From contig JAEUTQ010000057.1 in the NCBI GenBank assembly GCA_016787445.1, forward strand, positions 27,954 through 91,953: a DNA stretch of 64,000 nt. Reading direction: 5' to 3'. Position 1 is the stretch's first letter. Every line of letters begins with the position of its first letter. Positions 8,636-16,764 of the stretch are shown here, in pieces. The notes beneath the pieces are model-generated. The model saw nothing but the letters and a program-made list of their open reading frames with translations, ran no database searches and was not told the origin of the DNA. The translations under genes were made by a program, and so were the position numbers. Source of the stretch: Bacteroidia bacterium. Its GTDB lineage: Bacteria; Bacteroidota; Bacteroidia; B-17B0; Aurantibacillaceae.

Positions 8636-10519
8636 AATAGGTAATGTAACTTCCACCAGTATTCCTTTACCTGTGGGATTTTTACTTAGATTATAGCCGG
8701 CCTTAGTTTTATGCCTTTTATTTAAAAGCATTAACCGGTCGCTTATTATTTGTGTAGCTCTTGAAGGATATTCCTTGTGTAATGCCTCGGTATTAAATCC
8801 AACCCCGTTATCACTTAATTCTACCTTTAGTGAATCATGCTCTTTAAAGAAACTAATCTTTAACTCTCCTTTATAATCAATATTTTTAAATCCGTGCTCA
8901 ATGGCATTTTCAATAAATGGTTGCAATAACATACCAAGAACTTTTAACTCATCAATTTCCAACTTATCATCCACCTTAATCTCATAATCGAACTTGTTGT
9001 TATAGCGTAGCTTTTGAATATCAAGATAATTAGTTAAAAAGGAAACTTCTTCTTCTATGGTCGATAGCTCGTCGTACGTACTCTCAAGCGATTGACGCAT
9101 AATTTTTGAAAATTTAGAAATCAAGGAAGGTACTTTTTTATTGTTCTCTTCATCCATTGATAAAGTTTGAATGGATGACAAAGCGTTAAAGAAGAAATGC
9201 GGATCCATACGCGCGCGGTTCAATCGCTGTTCTGTTTCAAGCGCTTTGAATTTGTTTTTCAAGACAGATTGACGATAAAAGAAAACAATAACCACAATAA
9301 CGAGCACGGCTGCCAGAATAGCCACAATTAATATCTTTACATTCAACGAGGCAATTTCGTTTTTTCTATTTAACTCATTAATTTCCTTTTCATTTTCGGA
9401 CTTATTATATTTCTGCATTAGATCATTTATCGCAGCATTCTTTTCTAGATTATACAAACTGTCTTGCAAGGTTTTGAATCTTTCAAGTCCTGACAAAGAC
9501 TTACTAAGATTTTCGGCATCCTTATTATAAGCATACACTCTTTCATATAAACTCATTTGATAATAAGGGTCGTTTATTGAAGGTAAAATCATGGCAACAG
9601 AATCCAAATAACTTAACGAATTATTGTATTGCTTAAGTCGATTATAGCAGTCGCTCAAATTCAAATAACTGATTAGTATTTCGTTTGGCAGTAAATATCT
9701 TCTGAATTTGAGCGATTGCAAACAATACTCAAGAGCCATTAGAGAATCATGCTTTAAATAATATGCATTTGACACCGAATTACATAATTGGTTTGCCTTT
9801 GAATAATATTCATTTTTTACCACTAGATCCAACGCCTCTTTAGCATAAACAATAGATGAGTCTAAATATTTTTCGTCTTGAATTCCTGCTTGCACATAAA
9901 CGCCGGATAAACCTGAGAGGGTAGTAACCTTTATAAAAGGGTCCTTTATTTTATTTATCAGTTGTGCTGATTTACCTGCATAATTAATGGCTTCGTTTAA
10001 TTGCCCTTCATTATTAAATAATGCTGCTAATCGACAATAGGTCAAAGCAAGTTCGTCATATTTTTTACTCTGTTGAAACTCTTGAATTGCCCTTAAATAA
10101 TTTCCGAGTGCCTCTTTGTTTGAATTTAACCGGTATTGATTTAATCCAAGTGTAAAATAAATATCGCCTAATAGAAACTTTGAGTTCGTACTATCTAGTA
10201 AGAGTTCTCTTAATATAACAGAACTACTATCATACAAATTCTTTAGTTGTAATGCATTTGCAACTGAGTATTTTGATTTTAATATATCATTTCTGCTTTT
10301 GTTTTTTTGTGCCAAATCAAATGCCTTATACGAATACACTAACATCGAGTCTGCCTGAGCATATTTTTCAAAATATAATTTACCGATTTGTAAATAAATG
10401 TCAACTCGCGATTTTTCAGGGGATTCCTGTGCTGCACTTTTTAATTGAGAAATTTCTTGAGCGTTTGAAAAAAACGTCAAAATAAATATTAATAAAAAGG
10501 ATATGAATTTAAGACGCAT
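8627..10519 (-). CDS. LytS-type sensor histidine kinase with TPR sensor region
   Basis: A 630-residue membrane kinase. A signal peptide or anchor (MRLKFISFLLIF, ending NAQ) is followed by a periplasmic array of TPR-like helices (residues about 30-340), a coiled coil, one membrane segment near residues 393-415 (VAILAAVLVIVVIV), then the His_kinase domain. His441 lies in the DPHFFFN box, followed by the N-box QPFIENAIEHGF and the G-box DNGVGFN. This architecture is typical of Bacteroidota LytS/YehU-like kinases that act on LytTR regulators, and such a regulator is the next gene. The ATG at 10519 was chosen over a TTG at 10543. TPR-type ectodomains usually sense protein-protein contacts; the signal is unknown. 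Confidence 0.93.
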   Translation of the reverse strand: MRLKFISFLLIFILTFFSNAQEISQLKSAAQESPEKSRVDIYLQIGKLYFEKYAQADSMLVYSYKAFDLAQKNKSRNDILKSKYSVANALQLKNLYDSSSVILRELLLDSTNSKFLLGDIYFTLGLNQYRLNSNKEALGNYLRAIQEFQQSKKYDELALTYCRLAALFNNEGQLNEAINYAGKSAQLINKIKDPFIKVTTLSGLSGVYVQAGIQDEKYLDSSIVYAKEALDLVVKNEYYSKANQLCNSVSNAYYLKHDSLMALEYCLQSLKFRRYLLPNEILISYLNLSDCYNRLKQYNNSLSYLDSVAMILPSINDPYYQMSLYERVYAYNKDAENLSKSLSGLERFKTLQDSLYNLEKNAAINDLMQKYNKSENEKEINELNRKNEIASLNVKILIVAILAAVLVIVVIVFFYRQSVLKNKFKALETEQRLNRARMDPHFFFNALSSIQTLSMDEENNKKVPSLISKFSKIMRQSLESTYDELSTIEEEVSFLTNYLDIQKLRYNNKFDYEIKVDDKLEIDELKVLGMLLQPFIENAIEHGFKNIDYKGELKISFFKEHDSLKVELSDNGVGFNTEALHKEYPSRATQIISDRLMLLNKRHKTKAGYNLSKNPTGKGILVEVTLPILT

Positions 10520-10532
10520 TACCGCTTTACGG

Positions 10533-10540
10533 TAAAGATA
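10533..10540 (-). promoter_or_regulatory. Possible -7 element TATCTTTA before the histidine kinase
   Basis: TATCTTTA on the minus strand lies 13 nt before the ATG at 10519, in the 26-nt gap after the enoyl-CoA hydratase stop. It matches TAnnTTTG except for the final base, so the kinase may have its own promoter. Confidence 0.35.
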
Positions 10541-10545
10541 CAATT

Positions 10546-11304
10546 TTAAGCTTTCGCTTTAAACTGATTAATAGCATTCACAGTAAACTCAGATAAAACT
10601 AATTTACCACTCATGCCTGCACGTTCAATTAATAACTGATCCCAGTTTTCCGTACCTTCCCACATTATTTTCTTTAGCATCGCCATCGCTTCAGGATTAC
10701 TTGTGGCTAATTTGTTTGCAAGAACGTCAATAGCTTTGTCCATATCTGAAACATTCGCGAATAACTCAGCGTATAATCCTTTTTCTTTTGCCCATTGCGC
10801 ACTTTGCCATTCTGTTGCATTGATCGTAAGCTGACAAAAAGCAGAAGTGCCAACCTTACGTTCTACCGCCGGACCCACTACAAACGGACCAATACCTACG
10901 GCTAGTTCACTTAGCTTTACAGATGCGCCTTCTACAGCGTAAGTATAATCAGCCGCTGATGCAATACCTACGCCTCCTCCAACTGCTTTACCTTGTACTC
11001 GCGCCAAAACAAACTTTGGAGCCTTGCGCATAGCGTTAATAACAGCTGCAAATCCGGAGAAAAATTTTAATCCGGTATCAATATCTTTTATTTGAATTAA
11101 CTCATCGAAACTTGCGCCTGCACAAAATGCTTTCTCACCTTCACTTTTTAAAACGATTACCTTACACCCATCATCCTTTCCTAATTTTTCAACTTCAGCA
11201 GCTAAATTTCGTAATTGCGCTCCCGGCATTGAGTTACTTTGCGGATGAAAAAAAGTAATAGTTCCAATTCCGTTTTTTATTTCAGATTTTACAAATGCTT
11301 CCAT
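10546..11304 (-). CDS. Enoyl-CoA hydratase/isomerase family protein
   Basis: A 252-residue crotonase-fold enzyme that acts on CoA thioesters in the cytosol. It shows the oxyanion-hole signature AFCAGASFDEL and the second block GKAVGGGVGIASAADY, with typical family length. The usual catalytic Glu positions cannot be assigned without alignment (ELAVGIGPFVVGP lies in the second half), so hydratase, isomerase or methylglutaconyl-CoA hydratase roles all remain possible. It sits 37 nt after pdhC and 26 nt before the kinase, all on the same strand. Confidence 0.88.
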   Translation of the reverse strand: MEAFVKSEIKNGIGTITFFHPQSNSMPGAQLRNLAAEVEKLGKDDGCKVIVLKSEGEKAFCAGASFDELIQIKDIDTGLKFFSGFAAVINAMRKAPKFVLARVQGKAVGGGVGIASAADYTYAVEGASVKLSELAVGIGPFVVGPAVERKVGTSAFCQLTINATEWQSAQWAKEKGLYAELFANVSDMDKAIDVLANKLATSNPEAMAMLKKIMWEGTENWDQLLIERAGMSGKLVLSEFTVNAINQFKAKA

Positions 11305-11341
11305 TTAATAGTTCGATGTGGTGATTATCAATTCGGATTAA

Positions 11342-12928
11342 TTAAATTAATGTTGCGATAGGATTTTCCAGGTACATTTTTAATGTTTGTAAAAACGCTG
11401 CGCCTGTAGCTCCGTCCACACTGCGGTGATCGCAAGCTAAAGTTACTTTCATAACGTTCCCCGGCACTACGGCACCATTTTTCACAACAGGCACCTGACG
11501 AATTGCACCTACTGATAAAATACATGATTCAGGTGAATTAATAATGGATGTAAATTCCTCGATGCCAAACATACCTAAATTGGAAACTGTGAATGTATTA
11601 CCTTCCCAATCCTGTGGTTGTAATTTCTTTTCCTTCGCGCGTTTTCCTAAATCCTTTATTTCAGAAGCCACTTGCTGTAATGATTTCTCATCCGCAAAAC
11701 GCACAACCGGAACTAAAAGTCCGTCTTCAACGGCAACGGCAACTCCAATATGAATGTGATTATTGATGCGAATCTTATCACCCATCCAATAGCTATTTAC
11801 ACGTGGATGTTTGCGCAATGCTGAGGCACATGCTTTAATCACTAAATCATTGAATGATATTTTCACATCACTCACCTGATTGATTGCATTACGAGAAGCG
11901 ATGGCATTATCCATATCTGCTTCGATCGTTAAATAGAAATGTGGTGCTCCATTTTTGCTCTCCAATAAACGACGAGCAATGGTTTTACGCATTTGTGAAG
12001 CCGGCTCATCCGTAAAGCTCTCCACTCCTCCTGTAAAGAAGGATTTTTTAGAAGTGCCCGGTGTAAATGTCTCAATATCCTTTTTTGTAATGCGTCCGTT
12101 ATCACCCGAACCACTTACCATAGAGATATCAATTCCTTTTTCCTTGGCTAATGCTTTTGCTAATGGCGACGCCTTTACGCGACCATTCGTAGTTTTATTT
12201 GAAACATTTGTTGTAGCTGCAGACGCTACGGTTGCCGCCACTTTCTGAACTTGTGTTTCTACTTTTGGTACACTAACGGTTTCCGACTTACTGCTTGTTG
12301 AAGTTCCTACTGCTGCTAAGATTGCTTTTACATCTTCGCCGCCCTTTCCTAAAATAGCCAATACGCTGTCTACCGGAGCACTCTTACCTGCTTCAACACC
12401 AATATGAATAAGTACACCATCCTGGAATGATTCAAACTCCATGGTAGCTTTATCGGTTTCAATATCCGCTAAAAGCTCTCCGCTCTTTACTTTATCACCC
12501 ACTTTTTTATGCCACTTTGCAACTACGCCTTCGGTCATAGTATCACTTAGTTTAGGCATTCTTACTACTTCAACGCCTTTTGGTAACTCAGCTTTTGCAG
12601 CGGAATTATTGTCGGCTGGAGTAGTTTTTTCAACCTTAACTTCAGTTTTTGGCGAATCGTTTCCGTTTAATAATGCGGAAATATCTTCACCTTGCTTTCC
12701 TAAAATAGCTAATATAGAATCTACAGGAGCTGCTTGTTTTTCTTGAACTCCAATATGCAATAAAACTCCATCCTGGAATGATTCAAATTCCATGGTGGCT
12801 TTATCGGTTTCAATGTCCGCTAATAGTTCTCCGCTCTTCACTTTATCTCCAATTTTTTTATGCCATTTAGCAACCACGCCTTCCGTCATGGTATCACTTA
12901 GTTTGGGCATTCTGACAATTTCAGCCAT
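11342..12928 (-). CDS. pdhC: Pyruvate dehydrogenase E2, dihydrolipoamide acetyltransferase
   Basis: A 528-residue E2 core protein that transfers acetyl from E1 to CoA. It has two lipoyl domains with lipoyl-lysines Lys43 and Lys160, both in DIETDKATMEF. A Pro/Ala/Ser-rich linker leads to a peripheral-subunit-binding domain near residues 250-285 (ASPLAKALAKEKGID). The catalytic domain ends with the DHRSVDG motif, His501 and Asp505. The two lipoyl domains are nearly identical at DNA level. pdhA lies 14 nt upstream; pdhB (E1-beta) is not in the window, so this is a split PDH locus with an alpha-beta type E1. Confidence 0.96.
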   Translation of the reverse strand: MAEIVRMPKLSDTMTEGVVAKWHKKIGDKVKSGELLADIETDKATMEFESFQDGVLLHIGVQEKQAAPVDSILAILGKQGEDISALLNGNDSPKTEVKVEKTTPADNNSAAKAELPKGVEVVRMPKLSDTMTEGVVAKWHKKVGDKVKSGELLADIETDKATMEFESFQDGVLIHIGVEAGKSAPVDSVLAILGKGGEDVKAILAAVGTSTSSKSETVSVPKVETQVQKVAATVASAATTNVSNKTTNGRVKASPLAKALAKEKGIDISMVSGSGDNGRITKKDIETFTPGTSKKSFFTGGVESFTDEPASQMRKTIARRLLESKNGAPHFYLTIEADMDNAIASRNAINQVSDVKISFNDLVIKACASALRKHPRVNSYWMGDKIRINNHIHIGVAVAVEDGLLVPVVRFADEKSLQQVASEIKDLGKRAKEKKLQPQDWEGNTFTVSNLGMFGIEEFTSIINSPESCILSVGAIRQVPVVKNGAVVPGNVMKVTLACDHRSVDGATGAAFLQTLKMYLENPIATLI

Positions 12929-12942
12929 AATAGTGTACAGTT

Positions 12943-13956
12943 TTATTCTTGTATAAAAGGATAATTTGGTTCTAAATAAACATCATTATAAAGTTCTTCA
13001 GGCTCCGGGTACGGACTCTCTTCAGCAAATTTTACCGATTCATCCACTAAAGCTTTTACTTTTTCTTCCATCGCCTCAATGCCTGCATCATCAATCCATT
13101 TATTTTTCTTCAAAGTATCAATCACTTTTTCAATCGGATCTTGTTTTTGATATTCTTTCACCTCATCCTTGGTTCGATATGTTTGTGCATCACTCATGGA
13201 GTGACCTTTATATCGATAGGTTTTCATTTCTAAAAAAGTTGGTCCGTCGCCTCTGCGTGCGCGAGCAACAGCCTCTTCAATGGCTTCATGAACAGCTTCT
13301 ACTGACAAACCATCAACCGGTTTGCTTGGCATATCGTATGCTAATCCCAATTTCCATAAATCGTGAACATTACTTGTTCTCACCACAGATGTTCCCATAG
13401 CGTACATGTTGTTCTCCACTATAAAAATCACAGGTAATTTCCATGTCATCGCCATATTAAACGCTTCGTGTAAGGCACCCTGACGAACTGCGCCATCACC
13501 CATTGAACAAACACAAACATTATCAGTACCCATATATTTTTCCGCGAAAGCAATTCCTGCTCCTAACGGTACCTGCCCTCCTACAATGCCATGTCCGCCA
13601 AGGAAATTATGCTCCTTACTGAAAATATGCATAGATCCACCCTTACCTTTACTGCATCCGGTAATTTTCGCATACATTTCAGCCATTACATATTTAGGAT
13701 GCATGCCCAATCCAATCGGATGCGCGTGATCACGATAAGCTGTAATGTGTTTATCTTCTTTTTTTGTAGCACTCACAGTCCCGGCTACGATAGCTTCTTG
13801 TCCGATGTACAAGTGACAGAAACCTTTTATTTTTTGTTGAACATACACTTGTCCGGTTTTTTCTTCAAAGCGGCGCATAAGCAGCATCGATTCATACCAT
13901 TTCAAGTATTGTTCTTTAGTGAACTTCAGTTTTTTTTCTACTGCGGTTTTAGACAT
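12943..13956 (-). CDS. pdhA: Pyruvate dehydrogenase E1 component, alpha subunit
   Basis: A 337-residue thiamine-diphosphate enzyme subunit that decarboxylates pyruvate. The ThDP/Mg motif runs from GDGA (residues 153-156) to Asn182-Asn183 (ENNMYAMGTS). It also has the RRFEE start, the AYRDHAHP loop, and the phosphorylation-loop-like segment YRYKGHSMSD. The length and layout fit the alpha2-beta2 type E1. It is the first gene of a pdhA-pdhC unit, and a -7 box lies at 13979-13986. The E1-beta gene must lie elsewhere. Confidence 0.96.
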   Translation of the reverse strand: MSKTAVEKKLKFTKEQYLKWYESMLLMRRFEEKTGQVYVQQKIKGFCHLYIGQEAIVAGTVSATKKEDKHITAYRDHAHPIGLGMHPKYVMAEMYAKITGCSKGKGGSMHIFSKEHNFLGGHGIVGGQVPLGAGIAFAEKYMGTDNVCVCSMGDGAVRQGALHEAFNMAMTWKLPVIFIVENNMYAMGTSVVRTSNVHDLWKLGLAYDMPSKPVDGLSVEAVHEAIEEAVARARRGDGPTFLEMKTYRYKGHSMSDAQTYRTKDEVKEYQKQDPIEKVIDTLKKNKWIDDAGIEAMEEKVKALVDESVKFAEESPYPEPEELYNDVYLEPNYPFIQE

Positions 13957-13978
13957 AAGAAACGCGTTTTAAGAACTA

Positions 13979-13986
13979 CAAAAATA
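13979..13986 (-). promoter_or_regulatory. -7 promoter element TATTTTTG for pdhA
   Basis: A perfect TAnnTTTG match on the minus strand, 22 nt before the pdhA ATG at 13956. A TTTG also lies at 13998-14001 (minus), but only 11 nt away, which is too close for the usual -33 spacing. Confidence 0.5.
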
Positions 13987-14017
13987 AGAGAAATTGCCAA
14001 ATAAATGAATAATATAA

Positions 14018-14521
14018 TTATTTGTTTTTCAGCTGTTTAGAATTAAATTGAAGGGGTAAAAGTTGATTGATACCATTGCACACATAAACCTTACCTGTTT
14101 CGCCTGCCATTATTATACGCATTCCCTTTCCAAACTTCTCTTCGTATTCGGCAATAACTTGTCGGCACGCTCCACACGGTGTAACAGGCTCAGTTATTAC
14201 CACACTCGATACTTTACAGGTTACTGCAATTGCCTTGACAGAAACCGACGGAAACTCAGAGGATGCTGAAAATAAAGCAACGCGCTCGGCACATAAACCT
14301 GAAGGGTATGCTGCATTCTCCTGATTATTTCCCTCAATGATTTTACCATTCTCCAATAGAATAGCTGCACCCACATGAAAATTTGAATAAGGAGCATAGG
14401 CTCTGGTAACAGCCAGTTTAGCATGATCGAGTAATTTCTTTTCCTCGGGTGCTAAATCATTCTCAGAAGCATAAACTTCCACCTCTGTACTCAACTTCAT
14501 TAAATTAAAATCACCTGCCAT
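14018..14521 (-). CDS. cdd: Cytidine deaminase
   Basis: A 167-residue zinc enzyme that deaminates cytidine and deoxycytidine in pyrimidine salvage. The zinc site is complete: CAE at residues 77-79 (Cys77, catalytic Glu79) and PCGACR with Cys116 and Cys119. The substrate loop YSNFHVGAA is also present. I chose the ATG at 14521, since a TTG 15 codons upstream would add an unrelated leader; an ATG at 14500 is also possible. It is transcribed towards pdhA and divergently from the PD40 gene. Confidence 0.95.
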   Translation of the reverse strand: MAGDFNLMKLSTEVEVYASENDLAPEEKKLLDHAKLAVTRAYAPYSNFHVGAAILLENGKIIEGNNQENAAYPSGLCAERVALFSASSEFPSVSVKAIAVTCKVSSVVITEPVTPCGACRQVIAEYEEKFGKGMRIIMAGETGKVYVCNGINQLLPLQFNSKQLKNK

Positions 14522-14600
14522 TTCGGATATTAATATTGATTTGTTTAAAAGTAAGAAATATATCAATTAAAGCTCACTTTAAATGCACTTAATTTATTGT

Positions 14601-16694
14601 ATGAAAAAATCTACCCTACTCTCACTCTTATTCGCCTTTTTTGTTATTGTATCATTCGCGCAAAAAAGTGGCGGGTTATTTTATCAAAAATCCGGGCTTA
14701 AAAATCTAAGCAAAGAAGAAAACGAAGCTTTTGAAACAGCTAAAGAAATGCTGGATGAAAAACTTTATCCATTCGCATATAACTGCTTTAAGGATTTATC
14801 TTCTAAATATCCTAACGAAACCTATTTGAAATATTTAATGGCCATTTGCGGAACTTTTATTGGAGATAAACACGATGAAGCGATTACACTTTTAGCAGAA
14901 GTAAAAGAAAAAAACAAAAAAGCCGCTTATCTGACTTATTATGAAGCCATCCTCAATCATAAAACTTATCAATTCGACAAAGCTATTGAATTAGCGAACC
15001 TTCAACTTAAAGACACTAAGCTCGAACAGGATCAAATTAAAATTTTAAATCAGCTCATTCAATATTGCAACAATGCCAAAGAGTTGGTGAAAAATCCAAT
15101 TCAGGCTACCATTGAAAATGCCGGCTCGCCTCCCAATACTGAAAATGCCGAATACTCGCCCGTTATCACAACCGATGAAGAAACTATGTTGTTCACCTAT
15201 CGCGGTGTAGAAAGTACAGGCGGATTACGTGATTTTCAAAACAATGAAAACAAATACGGTTGCTATTTCGAGGATATTTTCCTTTCAAAAAAAGTAGATG
15301 GAAAATGGCAAAAGGCTGTGAGCATAGGCGACAACAATACAAATGGAAATGATGCAGTCATTGCTATTTCTAACGACGGACAAAAAATATTCTTGTATCG
15401 CTTTATGGAGAGTGACGGAGGGGACATCTACGTAAGTAATCGTGATGGTGATAAATTTTCGGAGGCGGTTCGCTTAGAAGGTGATATTAATTCGGGTTAT
15501 TGGGAAGGAAGTATGTCACTATCCGGTGATCATAAAAAAATATTTTTTGCAAGTGAAAGACCCGGTGGATTTGGTGGTAAAGATTTATACTCGGCTGTGT
15601 TGATGCCTGATGGAAAATGGGGAAACATTAAAAATTTAGGTGATAAAGTAAATACTCCGTTAGATGATGATGCGCCGTTTATTCATCCCGATGGAAGAAC
15701 TTTAGTTTTCAGCTCAAAAGGACATAACTCCATGGGTAATTATGATATTTTTCTATCTGACATTGATGAAATTGACAGTACCTGGAAAAAACCAACCAAT
15801 ATCGGATATCCAATCAATACACCAGATGATGATATTTATTACTTCCTATCAGCTGACGGAAAACGTGGTTATTATGCCAGCGCTAAATCAGGAGGTTATG
15901 GCGACAAAGACATTTATATGGTTGCACCTGCAGTGAGTGCAAAAAAATCTTATCTGACTGTGTTAAAAGGAAAAATTACAGAGAACCTCCAACCTTACTC
16001 CGGAGAAGTGGTTGTAATTATAAAGAGTGGCAACAAAAATTTCGGGACGTTTAAATCCAATTCAGCCAACGGACATTATCTTTTAAGCTTGCCATCGGGA
16101 TATAATTATAAAATAACTTTCTATCATAAATCTTACGGTGAGAAAGTAGCCGATGTGATTACTGAAAAACTAAACGGCTATGCCGAAAAAATAGTAGATA
16201 TTAATTTTGGAGAGAATGATACTTTAAATAAATTTCAGACCATAGTACTTGAATCGCCTGCTGAAAATGTGCCGGCTACTGTTACCTCTACTCCAACTAC
16301 ACCGCCAACAACAGAAGCTCCAGTTACTACAGCATCAACGAACACTGACATAAAAAGCTTGTCCCGCGACCAATTGTTCAACAAATTTGCCGACCTAAAA
16401 GTTGGAGGTTTGAGTTTTATTGTTCAAGTTGGAGCTTATCGTCATCCTGAAAACTATAAAGGCGAGAAACTTAAAAATTTAGGTGGACATAAGCGAGACG
16501 GAACAATTATGGGGGATGTCCATTTGATTATAGCCACAAAGGAGTTTGCCTCCTGGCGAGAAGCCGATGATTTCTGCAAAAAAGTGAAATCTGCCGGAAC
16601 TTACGACGCTTTTATTACAGCCAGTTTAAATGGTAAGCGCATGTATTTAAAGGAACTGACCGAACAAGGCGTTTGGCTGAATACCGGTATGTGA
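14601..16694 (+). CDS. TPR, PD40 propeller and SPOR-like envelope protein, copy 1
   Basis: About 697 residues. A signal peptide (MKKSTLLSLLFAFF, ending SFAQ) is followed by TPR-like helices (about 30-140), a PD40/WD40-like propeller (about 165-440, motifs FASERPGGFGGKDLY and FSSKGHNSMGNYDIF), a carboxypeptidase-regulatory-like segment (about 450-540), a Thr/Pro-rich linker and a C-terminal SPOR-like domain (about 605-695, FIVQVGAYRHPENY). Except for the last domain this is the order seen in PorE of the T9SS, which ends in OmpA. A periplasmic or outer-membrane, peptidoglycan-linked role is inferred. The second in-frame ATG (14601) directly begins the signal peptide. A paralogue follows 70 nt downstream. 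Confidence 0.85.
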   Translation: MKKSTLLSLLFAFFVIVSFAQKSGGLFYQKSGLKNLSKEENEAFETAKEMLDEKLYPFAYNCFKDLSSKYPNETYLKYLMAICGTFIGDKHDEAITLLAEVKEKNKKAAYLTYYEAILNHKTYQFDKAIELANLQLKDTKLEQDQIKILNQLIQYCNNAKELVKNPIQATIENAGSPPNTENAEYSPVITTDEETMLFTYRGVESTGGLRDFQNNENKYGCYFEDIFLSKKVDGKWQKAVSIGDNNTNGNDAVIAISNDGQKIFLYRFMESDGGDIYVSNRDGDKFSEAVRLEGDINSGYWEGSMSLSGDHKKIFFASERPGGFGGKDLYSAVLMPDGKWGNIKNLGDKVNTPLDDDAPFIHPDGRTLVFSSKGHNSMGNYDIFLSDIDEIDSTWKKPTNIGYPINTPDDDIYYFLSADGKRGYYASAKSGGYGDKDIYMVAPAVSAKKSYLTVLKGKITENLQPYSGEVVVIIKSGNKNFGTFKSNSANGHYLLSLPSGYNYKITFYHKSYGEKVADVITEKLNGYAEKIVDINFGENDTLNKFQTIVLESPAENVPATVTSTPTTPPTTEAPVTTASTNTDIKSLSRDQLFNKFADLKVGGLSFIVQVGAYRHPENYKGEKLKNLGGHKRDGTIMGDVHLIIATKEFASWREADDFCKKVKSAGTYDAFITASLNGKRMYLKELTEQGVWLNTGM

Positions 16695-16764
16695 TTAAAC
16701 AGATAGAAATCAGTATGATACTTTGTAAATTTTATTATCTTAGCACACTTTGAAAAATCAACCT

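Noticed and set aside
12966..14004. Two plus-strand open frames (144 and 137 residues) opposite pdhA
   Set aside because: Both are antisense shadows of a highly conserved enzyme gene, with His/Gln/Leu-rich translations.
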